Positions 28,201-34,974 of a DNA stretch of 64,000 nucleotides are shown here, in pieces. Origin of the DNA: JAGNRR01 sp965230665 (GTDB lineage: Bacteria > Bacteroidota > Bacteroidia > Chitinophagales > Chitinophagaceae); contig CBDDLM010000004.1 of NCBI GenBank assembly GCA_965230665.1, forward strand, positions 1,550,001 to 1,614,000, in the 5' to 3' direction. Each line of letters begins with the position of its first letter. Within the stretch, counting starts at the first letter, position 1. The translations under genes were made by a program, and so were the position numbers. The notes below the pieces were generated by a model. The model was not told where the DNA came from. It saw only the letters and a list, made by a program, of their open reading frames with translations, and made no database searches.

Positions 28201-29815
28201 TCCAAGTATAGTTTGTACTTGGAGACACATAGCTTCCACAAGCAGTTGGCGTAATCGTGGCACTCGTGCTATTATTAATCGTAAGGTCTACAGTGATGAT
28301 ACTATCACAACCTGAGGCGTTGGTTATGGTGTCCATATACATACCCGTTGAGGTCCAAGTATAGTTTGTACTTGGAGACACATAGCTTCCACAAGCAGTT
28401 GGCGTAATCGTGGCACTCGTGCTATTATTAATCGTAAGGTCTACAGTGATGATACTATCACAACCTGAGGCGTTGGTTATGGTGTCCATATACATACCCG
28501 TTGAGGTCCAAGTATAGTTTGTACTTGGAGACACATAGCTTCCACAAGCAGTTGGCGTAATCGTGGCACTCGTGCTATTATTAATCGTAAGGTCTACAGT
28601 GATGATGCTATCACAACCTGAGGCATTAGAAATCGTATCCATATACATACCGGTAGTCGTCCAAGTATAGTTTGTACTTGGAGAGATATAACTTCCACAA
28701 GCAGTTGGCGTAATCGTTGCACTTGTGCTATTATTAATCGTAAGATCTACAGTAATCACACTATCACAACCTGCTGTGTTGGCTATGGTGTCCATATACA
28801 TACCAGTTGTTGTCCAAGTATAATTCGTACTTGGAGAGATATAACTTCCACAAGCAGTTGGCGTAATCGTGGCACTTGTGCTATTATTAATCGTAAGATC
28901 TACAGTAATCACACTATCACAACCTGCTGTGTTGGCTATGGTGTCCATATACATACCTGTTGTTGTCCAAGTATAGTTTGTACTTGGAGAGATATAACTT
29001 CCACAAGCAGTTGGCGTAATCGTAGCACTCGTGCTATTATTAATCGTAAGGTCTACAGTGATGATACTATCGCAACCTGCAGCATTAGAAATCGTGTCCA
29101 TATACATACCGGTAGTTGTCCAAGTATAGTTTGTACTTGGAGATACATAACTTCCACAAGCAGTTGGCGTAATCGTGGCTGTTGTATTTGTACAAAGAGT
29201 AGAAAGAGTTCCATTCAAAACGAAAGCATTGTCTGTCCCACTTGTAGATCGGCCAATTGCAAATGTCCCACCCGTACTTGACGCGTTCCAAGCTAAAAAG
29301 CGAAACGTTACGGTTGTGGCAGAAGTTAAATTTTGTAAGGCTGTTATTCCACTTAAAGTAACTGTTGGAATACTTGTTCCGTTTCCTCCAGAAGAGGAAA
29401 TATTTAGATTACTTATATCTACAAACGAACCAGCATTAAGTTGATATTGTACTGCGACACTATCCGGACCGGTACCAGACCTTCTGAACTTGATATCCAA
29501 AGAACTTAGAGACATTTCATAACCCGAACTAGCCGTAAAACTGGTGGTGTAAAAATCCATATTCGTCACAGCATCGGCTTTGCTTCCATTTGCTGTAAAA
29601 CCATTAGATGAAAAGGCATTACCAAGATTCGTAGGATTAATTCCTGCTCCCCTTTTAAAATGCGTTCCACTCAGGTTTGGATCTAAAATAGCAATTACGC
29701 TATCTTCATTTCCAGCATTTCCATTCAAATTTAAAGTTGCAATCGATTGACCATGAGATGTAACACCTATAAAGCCAAGAGCAAGGATTACACAGAACTT
29801 TTTTAAGATTTTCAT
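25253..29815 (-). CDS. Surface protein with 17 tandem 51-residue repeats and T9SS sorting domain
   Basis: 1520 residues; signal peptide ends SHGQ. Parts: N-terminal lectin-like beta domain (about 22-210); 17 repeats of 51 residues (about 212-1075), each with TPTACGSY...SPSTNYTW, GMYMDTI and GCDSIITVDLTIN, so two Cys per unit; an Ig-like domain (about 1076-1160); the shared module (about 1168-1335; CNLIASI, NGQPYVSRWYEITP, FSQFRIHAVNGGN); the pre-sorting region (SEQNNSHFNVLRSLDGQ); and a T9SS type A tail (SIYPNPAKN, MSGRVVKSLH). The repeat type is familiar from Bacteroidota surface proteins and probably forms a stalk. An exact -7 element lies upstream. Role as adhesin or filament is inferred. 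Confidence 0.9.
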   Translation of the reverse strand: MKILKKFCVILALGFIGVTSHGQSIATLNLNGNAGNEDSVIAILDPNLSGTHFKRGAGINPTNLGNAFSSNGFTANGSKADAVTNMDFYTTSFTASSGYEMSLSSLDIKFRRSGTGPDSVAVQYQLNAGSFVDISNLNISSSGGNGTSIPTVTLSGITALQNLTSATTVTFRFLAWNASSTGGTFAIGRSTSGTDNAFVLNGTLSTLCTNTTATITPTACGSYVSPSTNYTWTTTGMYMDTISNAAGCDSIITVDLTINNSTSATITPTACGSYISPSTNYTWTTTGMYMDTIANTAGCDSVITVDLTINNSTSATITPTACGSYISPSTNYTWTTTGMYMDTIANTAGCDSVITVDLTINNSTSATITPTACGSYISPSTNYTWTTTGMYMDTISNASGCDSIITVDLTINNSTSATITPTACGSYVSPSTNYTWTSTGMYMDTITNASGCDSIITVDLTINNSTSATITPTACGSYVSPSTNYTWTSTGMYMDTITNASGCDSIITVDLTINNSTSATITPTACGSYVSPSTNYTWTSTGMYMDTITNASGCDSIITVDLTINNSTTATITPTACGSYVSPSTNHTWTATGMYMDTISNASGCDSIITVDLTINNSTTATITPTACGSYVSPSTNYTWTTTGMYMDTISNTAGCDSIIIVDLTINNSTTATITPTACGSYVSPSTNYTWTTTGMYMDTISNASGCDSIITVDLTINNSTTATITPTACGSYISPSTNYTWTTTGMYMDTISNTAGCDSIITVDLTINNSTSATITPTACGSYVSPSTNYTWTTTGMYMDTISNTAGCDSIITVDLTINNSTSATITPTACGSYVSPSTNYTWTTTGMYMDTISNASGCDSIITVDLTINNSTSATITPTACGSYVSPSTNYTWTTTGMYMDTISNTAGCDSIITVDLTINNSTSATITPTACGSYISPSTNYTWTTTGMYMDTIANASGCDSIITVDLTINNSTSATITPTACGSYVSPSTNYTWTTTGMYMDTISNALGCDSIITVDLTINNSTTATITPTACGSYVSPSTNYTWTTTGMYMDTISNTAGCDSIITVNLTINTPPVITVSTSTVTTCSTSTAHIVASGALSYSWMPGGVLNDTLLLPSNAVSGIYTVTGTDANSCTGTTSVSVMVSSINGDLAQSMSSNSASTSGTQTDSLIHPNDGQLYSYFDGSCNLIASIQENIGGVDLGFVRTTVTAGSSVSTYNGQPYVSRWYEITPTNQASASVTLYMTQDDFDVYNTYASVNSWPLLPTNGGDASGISNLRITKNDNGGLGTNPLVITPSSVFWNSSLLRWEITFTTPGFSQFRIHAVNGGNAALPIYYTNFSVRKERTTNVIEWSTASEQNNSHFNVLRSLDGQTFETLATIQTKASNGMSTNELNYHFIDRKPQIGHNYYKLEQLDVDQNKSYTKVIDILWGHTGSIVSIYPNPAKNLVKIDVSTDKVSQTEIRLIDMSGRVVKSLHPQLVKGLNHIRLSLEELASGVYGVQVLENNHLIHWAKLRKN
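26591..29179 (-). repeat. Seventeen tandem 153-bp in-frame repeats
   Basis: 2589 bp = 17 units of 153 bp less the last four codons. Unit length is an exact codon multiple, so unit gain or loss keeps the frame. The three units at 28141-28293, 28294-28446 and 28447-28599 are identical at every base; others differ mainly at third positions and at the I/V, SNA/ANT/TNA positions. Confidence 0.95.
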
Positions 29816-29837
29816 TATAACTCTTTGGTTTGAGCGT

Positions 29838-29845
29838 CAAACTTA
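29838..29845 (-). promoter_or_regulatory. -7 promoter element of the 17-repeat surface protein gene
   Basis: TAAGTTTG on the minus strand, exact TAnnTTTG match, 22 bases before the ATG at 29815. No convincing -33 element. The 159-base gap to mnmG also has a 6-bp ATGCGG/CCGCAT dyad (29908-29935). Confidence 0.5.
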
Positions 29846-29974
29846 AGATGGATTTATATAATATGCTGTATTTCTCAGGCTGAAAATGTAAAAATAACGG
29901 TTTGGTAATGCGGCTAAATATTGCTCTTACCGCATATTATTCAACAAATAATATATACATTATTTTGTAATGTA

Positions 29975-31852
29975 TTAACGGCCCATGTAAACCATAAGAA
30001 TTTGGATATCCGTAGGATTTACCCCGCTTATTCTACTGGCTTGTCCTAGTGTTCTAGGACGTATTTTATTGAACTTCTGTCTACTTTCAATAGACAATGA
30101 GGGTAATTTATTAAAATCGAAAGAATCAGGAATCACCAAGTCCTCCAGTTGTTTAGACTTTTCTGCCAAATCTCTTTCCTTATTAATATAGGTCTCATAC
30201 TTAAGTTGAATAGAAACTTGCTCTAATGTTTCACGTGAAACACCTTTAGAAATTGATCGAACTGTCTCAGATCCCTCTAGCAGATTGTCCAACTCAATTT
30301 CTGGTCTACAGAGTACCTTTTTAATTGTAAAGTGCTCTTTCAAAGGTGATGAGTTGATAGTCTCTAAATAAGGATTAATCTCTTTAGGAATCAGGCGTTT
30401 TGTTTCAAATAATTGTTTCGTATTGGCAATCTCCTCTTGCTTCTTCTGAACAAGTTCCAAACGTTCATTGCTTGCCAAGCCTAGTTTATTACTGATCTCC
30501 GTTAAACGTAAATCCGCATTATCTTGACGAAGCAATGTCCTGAACTCCGCTCTAGAAGTGAACATTCTGTACGGTTCATCAGTACCTTTATTAATCAAAT
30601 CATCTATAAGTACCCCGATATAAGCCTCATCTCGAGCTAAGGTAAATGGTCCCTTTTCTTCAATATTATGATGGGCATTGATTCCCGCCATAAGTCCTTG
30701 ACATGCCGCCTCTTCATAACCAGTTGTTCCATTTATCTGCCCTGCAAAAAATAGATTCTTTACAAGCTTAGTTTCTAGGTTATATTGTAACTGAGTAGGA
30801 GGGAAGTAGTCATACTCTATAGCGTAACCAGGACGAAACATTTTAACCTTCTCAAATCCTGGTATTTTAATCATGGCATTATACTGAACATCTTCAGAAA
30901 GAGAGGTGGAAAAACCGTTAAGGTAAATTTCTACTGTATTCCAACCTTCTGGTTCAATGAATAATTGGTGTCTATTCTTATCAGCAAAACGATCTATTTT
31001 ATCCTCTATGCTCGGACAATATCTAGGACCTGTGCCCTGAATCCTCCCTGTAAACATAGGGGAATCTCCAAATCCTATCCTTAGTATATCATGTACCTCT
31101 TCATTGGTATAGGCAATATGACAAGCCCTTTGCTCAGACGGTTTAGGTGTATTGAGGTAAGAGAAGCCTATAATGTCTTCATCTCCCTCCTGAATCTCAA
31201 ACTTCGAGTAATCCAATGTTCTACCATCTATACGGGGAGGAGTTCCTGTTTTCAAACGATCGCTCTCGAAACCTAAAGACTCTAATTGCTCTGTTATTCC
31301 CACCGCACCTTTTTCTCCCATTCTTCCTCCACCAAAATTCTTATTACCTATATGTATTTTACCATTAAGGAAAGTTCCGGAGGTTAATATAACTGACTGA
31401 GCATGAAAATCTATGCCGAGTTGCGTTTTTACCCCTGTTACTTGTGTTTCACCATTTGTTCCACGTGAAACATTGATACCTGTAACCATGTCTTGCCAGA
31501 TATCAAGATTTGGTATAGATTCTAATTTTTCTCTCCACTTAAGCGCAAATACGACTCGATCATTCTGGGTACGAGGACTCCACATTGCTGGCCCCTTAGA
31601 ACGATTCAACATTCTAAATTGAATCATACTCTCATCTGATACGATACCAGAATACCCCCCCATTGCGTCAATTTCCCTTACGATCTGACCTTTGGCTATG
31701 CCTCCCATAGCTGGATTACAACTCATTGAGGCAATTGTCTGCATATTCATAGTGATAAGCAGAACCTTACTTCCTAAGTTAGCAGCGGCAGCGGCGGCCT
31801 CGCAGCCCGCATGTCCACCACCTGCAACGATTATATCATATTTGTTATTCAA
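29975..31852 (-). CDS. mnmG: tRNA uridine-5-carboxymethylaminomethyl synthesis enzyme MnmG (GidA)
   Basis: 625 residues, the usual size. FAD-dependent partner of MnmE in making the cmnm5 modification at U34 of several tRNAs, in the cytosol. The N-terminal FAD-binding motif is VAGGGHAGCEAA (residues 9-20), followed by the family signature CNPAMGGIAKGQIVREIDA. GTPPRIDGRT and FFAGQINGTTGYEEAA, both MnmG hallmarks, are present, and the C-terminal helical domain ends ISGVNPTDIQILMVYM. The start codon is TTG (31850-31852): an in-frame stop lies two codons upstream and no ATG is available near the expected N-terminus (NKYDIIVAGGG). mnmE is not in the window. Confidence 0.95.
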   Translation of the reverse strand: MNNKYDIIVAGGGHAGCEAAAAAANLGSKVLLITMNMQTIASMSCNPAMGGIAKGQIVREIDAMGGYSGIVSDESMIQFRMLNRSKGPAMWSPRTQNDRVVFALKWREKLESIPNLDIWQDMVTGINVSRGTNGETQVTGVKTQLGIDFHAQSVILTSGTFLNGKIHIGNKNFGGGRMGEKGAVGITEQLESLGFESDRLKTGTPPRIDGRTLDYSKFEIQEGDEDIIGFSYLNTPKPSEQRACHIAYTNEEVHDILRIGFGDSPMFTGRIQGTGPRYCPSIEDKIDRFADKNRHQLFIEPEGWNTVEIYLNGFSTSLSEDVQYNAMIKIPGFEKVKMFRPGYAIEYDYFPPTQLQYNLETKLVKNLFFAGQINGTTGYEEAACQGLMAGINAHHNIEEKGPFTLARDEAYIGVLIDDLINKGTDEPYRMFTSRAEFRTLLRQDNADLRLTEISNKLGLASNERLELVQKKQEEIANTKQLFETKRLIPKEINPYLETINSSPLKEHFTIKKVLCRPEIELDNLLEGSETVRSISKGVSRETLEQVSIQLKYETYINKERDLAEKSKQLEDLVIPDSFDFNKLPSLSIESRQKFNKIRPRTLGQASRISGVNPTDIQILMVYMGR

Positions 31853-31893
31853 TTGTTAATTTGTCGAGCTCCTTGGTCTTCTCCAAAGGAATG

Positions 31894-31901
31894 CAAACTT
31901 A
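31894..31901 (-). promoter_or_regulatory. -7 promoter element of mnmG
   Basis: TAAGTTTG on the minus strand, exact TAnnTTTG match, 41 bases before the TTG start codon. No TTG at -33. Confidence 0.45.
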
Positions 31902-32001
31902 ACGCATTTTTTCTGCTTTTGATCTGTTCCCCATGTTAAGACCCATTTAAGCTCTTCCGCTTGCAATACTTATAATTTATAGCGAACTTCGGCCATAAAT
32001 T

Positions 32002-32349
32002 ATGATAAAAACACTCACCACAATACTTATTAGCTCCCTTGTACTCTTCAGTTGTCATACAACTAAGCCTAAACAACCTATTACTCCAGAACAAATTGTA
32101 TCGAGAATGCAGGCCAAATATCCCGGCTATGCCGTTACTGAGCTTCGAAGTGGAAAGCAGCTGTATGAGCAACATTGCGGTAACTGCCACGATCTTAAAA
32201 AACCAGAATCCCTTAATGAAGAACAATGGAAGAACATTGTTCCTCCAATGTGTGATAAGGTCAATGAAAATAAAAAAGTGCTCGGTTCAAAAGAGCAGAA
32301 TGAGATATTGAAATATCTAATTTCTATGCGTACAATAGGTAATCAGTAG
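32002..32349 (+). CDS. Small monohaem cytochrome c lipoprotein
   Basis: 115 residues. The N-terminus is a lipoprotein signal with lipobox LFSC at about residue 16-19. One haem-binding CxxCH (CGNCHDLKKP) follows, with a candidate axial Met in VPPMCDKV, typical of small class I cytochrome c domains. Probably a membrane-anchored periplasmic electron carrier; partner oxidase unknown and no respiratory gene is nearby. It is divergent from mnmG and nearly touches the convergent VanZ-like gene (6 bases between stops). The call rests on the CxxCH, the lipobox and the size. Confidence 0.75.
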   Translation: MIKTLTTILISSLVLFSCHTTKPKQPITPEQIVSRMQAKYPGYAVTELRSGKQLYEQHCGNCHDLKKPESLNEEQWKNIVPPMCDKVNENKKVLGSKEQNEILKYLISMRTIGNQ

Positions 32350-32355
32350 ATCATT

Positions 32356-32730
32356 TTAGCCTTTAATTCTAATAAAATAACTAAAGGTTATACAACCAAC
32401 GATTCCTCCAACAGTATCTGAAATGGCATCCCAAACGTCCCAAGATCGACCAGATACAAAATTGATCTGGTAATATTCTAAAGCAAATCCATATATCATT
32501 GACATGATAACTACAATCAAATAATGATTCATATTCCTTGCACCAAAAGCAGCCAACCAAAATATTGCGAATACAAAAAAGAAAACAAAGTGCACAACTT
32601 TATCGAAATGATCAAAAACAGTAATAGGGGGTAGGTCTCTTCCTGGTAATGAGCAACCAATGAAAATGATCGCTGTCCATACTAAAGCCAGAGTCAACAT
32701 CAACTTTCTGCTTTGTAAAAGTGATTTCAT
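32356..32730 (-). CDS. VanZ-like family membrane protein
   Basis: 124 residues from the ATG at 32730 (the frame extends to a TTG at 32739, less likely). Four hydrophobic segments are visible: LTLALVWTAIIFIGC, VVHFVFFFVFAIFWLAAF, YLIVVIMSMIYGFALEYYQ and ISDTVGGIVGCITFSYF. The family features are the FDHFDKVVHF motif after the first helix and EYYQ...R..DVWDAISDTVG. VanZ proteins are inner-membrane proteins; the founder affects teicoplanin resistance, but most members have no known role. It sits 68 bases after gcvH on the same strand and may be co-transcribed. Confidence 0.85.
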   Translation of the reverse strand: MKSLLQSRKLMLTLALVWTAIIFIGCSLPGRDLPPITVFDHFDKVVHFVFFFVFAIFWLAAFGARNMNHYLIVVIMSMIYGFALEYYQINFVSGRSWDVWDAISDTVGGIVGCITFSYFIRIKG

Positions 32731-32798
32731 GTCCTCCAAAAATAAAGATTCCCTCTACGAAGGGTAAAGGGAATTCGATTATCTAATTGCAAAAGTTA

Positions 32799-33179
32799 TT
32801 AGGCGCTAACCAACTCTGTATAAGCGGCAGCATCCAATAGTCCTTCTACTTGAGACGCATCGCTTATCTTAATTTTAACCATCCACCCTTCGCCATACGG
32901 GTCACTATTTACCTTTTCTGGCTCTGCTTCCAATGATTCATTCATTTCTTCTACAGACCCACTCAACGGCATGAACAAGTCCGAAACTGTTTTAACCGCT
33001 TCAACCGATCCAAAAACCTCATCTTTAGCTACCTCCTGACCAATGGTATCAACATCAATAAATACAATGTCACCGAGCTCTCCTTGCGCGAAATCTGTAA
33101 TTCCTATAGTAGCTACATCGCCTTCTATTTTAATCCATTCATGCTCTTTTGTATACTTTAAATTTTCAGGTATGTTCAT
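32799..33179 (-). CDS. gcvH: Glycine cleavage system H protein
   Basis: 126 residues, full length. It is the lipoylated carrier that shuttles the aminomethyl group between the P, T and L proteins of glycine cleavage in the cytosol. The lipoyl attachment lysine is K63 in GSVEAVKTVSD, with the family N-terminus YTKEHEWI and C-terminal NSDPYGEGWMVKIK. gcvT and gcvP are not nearby, which is common in Bacteroidota. The upstream bases contain TATATTTA, a weak -7 element. It is followed by the VanZ-like gene. Confidence 0.95.
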   Translation of the reverse strand: MNIPENLKYTKEHEWIKIEGDVATIGITDFAQGELGDIVFIDVDTIGQEVAKDEVFGSVEAVKTVSDLFMPLSGSVEEMNESLEAEPEKVNSDPYGEGWMVKIKISDASQVEGLLDAAAYTELVSA

Positions 33180-33277
33180 TATCTTAAAATTTTAGTGGTG
33201 TAAATATAATATTATTTATTGCGCTTATCGAAATGTTTTACTCAATGTCTTCTATAATTAGAAAACGGTGATGTTGT

Positions 33278-33808
33278 CTAACCCTTCTTAGAGTTCATAC
33301 TACGCGTGGGGGCCTTTTTCGCCGAAGACTGTTTTACCGAAGTACTTTTTGCCAACTGTTTTTTTTCGGTTCCCTGCTGTTTTTCTGTTACCTTGGTCTC
33401 ACTCGAATTGTCTTGATCCAAAGTTTCCAACAAGTTCAATTTTTTAAGTATGCCGTACCACTTCAACATTTTTTTCATGTCACTTGCATAAACTCTGCCC
33501 TTATCATATTCTGGGAATAATTTGCCAAATGTTTCTTGGATGACCTTATTACCCTCCTTATGTACTTCAACTTTCTCCACAGCTCCTTCGTTCTTCTTAA
33601 AGGTTGCGAAGACCTCACGAAGTGGAACATTATCTGTTTGGGTGTATACCTCAATACTATCTAGTGGTGTTACTTCATGCTTACGTGCTGAAACAAACAA
33701 GGTTTTATTATCATCAAAGTTTTTTACAATGGCACCATCAGACTTGGTTCCCACTAATTGATACAACCCACTTAATCCTGATATAGAAACTAAATCGCTA
33801 AAATTCAT
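33278..33808 (-). CDS. DUF5606 domain protein
   Basis: 176 residues. Residues 1-125 match the DUF5606 pattern of Bacteroidota as I remember it: a start like LVSISGLSGLYQLV, TLFVSARKHEVTPLDSIEVYT, VPLREVFATF and a helical part with FGKLFPEYDKGRVYASDMKKMLKWY. The last 40 residues are Lys/Ser/Gln-rich and probably disordered. No signal peptide, so likely cytosolic. Function is unknown for the family. The gene lies upstream of gcvH on the same strand with a 98-base gap. Confidence 0.75.
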   Translation of the reverse strand: MNFSDLVSISGLSGLYQLVGTKSDGAIVKNFDDNKTLFVSARKHEVTPLDSIEVYTQTDNVPLREVFATFKKNEGAVEKVEVHKEGNKVIQETFGKLFPEYDKGRVYASDMKKMLKWYGILKKLNLLETLDQDNSSETKVTEKQQGTEKKQLAKSTSVKQSSAKKAPTRSMNSKKG

Positions 33809-33860
33809 AGGTGGGCAAAAGTAAATTAAAGCTTTATAAAGTATATACCCTTTACAAAGT

Positions 33861-34871
33861 TTATTCGTCCAACTCTAAAAACCTACCAGTTACACCATAT
33901 CCGCTACCTGCTCTGGTAATTATCTTTTGTCTTTTTTTATAAAAAAGTTCTGCGGTATATGGGTTCATTCTCCAAACGTTATAATATTTTATTAAGGCGC
34001 TATTCTTGTCATTAACCTCTCTTTTCTGATCATACAGTTGAACCACTTCGTAATAAAACTCTCCTGGATACAATCCATCTGCACTAAACCCATAGCACAG
34101 TTTAGCTTGATAGTCATATTCGGACGTGTGCAACGGATGGCCCTTACACAAAGCAATTGCTCTGTTTTTGTTTATGGTTATTGGATTTCTTATTGCCAAG
34201 GTAAGATCTGTAAAATTAATTGCGTCTTCTATAGTATCTACCACCACCTGACCTGTGGAATCTAATTCCACATGTAATAAGCTATTATATTTTTCATCTT
34301 CATCTAACTGTATAGTATATCTTAATAAGAATCCGTGAGGTTTTTCATACGAAGGTTCTAACCAATTGCCTAGTTTCTTTCTTGTGTAAAATCTTCCTGT
34401 CGGATAGTTCTCTAAACGCCATTTATAAGTATATCCTTCGCTATCGAATATAACATTTTCATTGAAAAAAGGTTTACCAAATTTCTTCATGATAAGTGTA
34501 TCTGCTCTTTTTTTCATTTCTATTTTTTCTTTCAGGTATGGATACAGTTTAGCATTATATTGGCAACTATGTCTTTCATAATCCTGAGTATATAATCTTG
34601 TGCCATTTGAATTATATCCAGACCATTTTCCAAAACGCACACCGTTATCCGTGTGCCAACCCTCTAGTTTTAATTTATTTGTATCGGGATAATAAAAAAC
34701 CTTGTACCGTATAGAGTCTCTGTCCTTATAAGTTTCTTCCCAGTACTTCAACTTTCCATTTGTGCTTACTTCGATATAAGATGAGTCCGTTTCTATCAAA
34801 CGCTGACTAAACTGAGCACAACAATTTTTCACTGAAAAAAAGAGTATTCCGTACAATATAATTTTTTGCAT
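33861..34871 (-). CDS. Exported protein of unknown function
   Basis: 336 residues from the ATG at 34871. The N-terminus MQKIILYGILFFSVKNCCAQ is a short signal peptide with the usual A/Q cut. The open frame continues upstream to 35135 but would then overlap the divergent M49 peptidase gene and bury the signal peptide, so the internal Met is chosen. The body has repeated short beta motifs (KLKLEGWH, GKWSGYNSNG, GNWLEPSYE), loosely like MORN/toxin-antitoxin-type W-x-G-Y repeats, then a C-terminal part rich in Tyr. No catalytic motif was recognised. Probably periplasmic or outer-membrane associated. Confidence 0.65.
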   Translation of the reverse strand: MQKIILYGILFFSVKNCCAQFSQRLIETDSSYIEVSTNGKLKYWEETYKDRDSIRYKVFYYPDTNKLKLEGWHTDNGVRFGKWSGYNSNGTRLYTQDYERHSCQYNAKLYPYLKEKIEMKKRADTLIMKKFGKPFFNENVIFDSEGYTYKWRLENYPTGRFYTRKKLGNWLEPSYEKPHGFLLRYTIQLDEDEKYNSLLHVELDSTGQVVVDTIEDAINFTDLTLAIRNPITINKNRAIALCKGHPLHTSEYDYQAKLCYGFSADGLYPGEFYYEVVQLYDQKREVNDKNSALIKYYNVWRMNPYTAELFYKKRQKIITRAGSGYGVTGRFLELDE

Positions 34872-34948
34872 ATGTGGGCCACAAAGATGGCTTTTCCTAT
34901 GAAAGTTCTTTGTCTTATTTATACAATTTTCTTTGTCTGAGATTTTAT

Positions 34949-34956
34949 TACCTTTA
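34949..34956 (+). promoter_or_regulatory. -7 promoter element of the M49 peptidase gene
   Basis: TACCTTTA, one mismatch from TAnnTTTG, 18 bases before the ATG pair at 34975/34978. It lies inside the longer open frame (from 34933), which argues for the downstream start. Confidence 0.4.
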
Positions 34957-34974
34957 CGAACTAAATTTTTGCAG

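Noticed and set aside
26591..29179. CRISPR-like array of regular repeats
   Set aside because: Units are 153 bp, adjoin without spacers, and stay in frame inside a large coding sequence; no cas genes.
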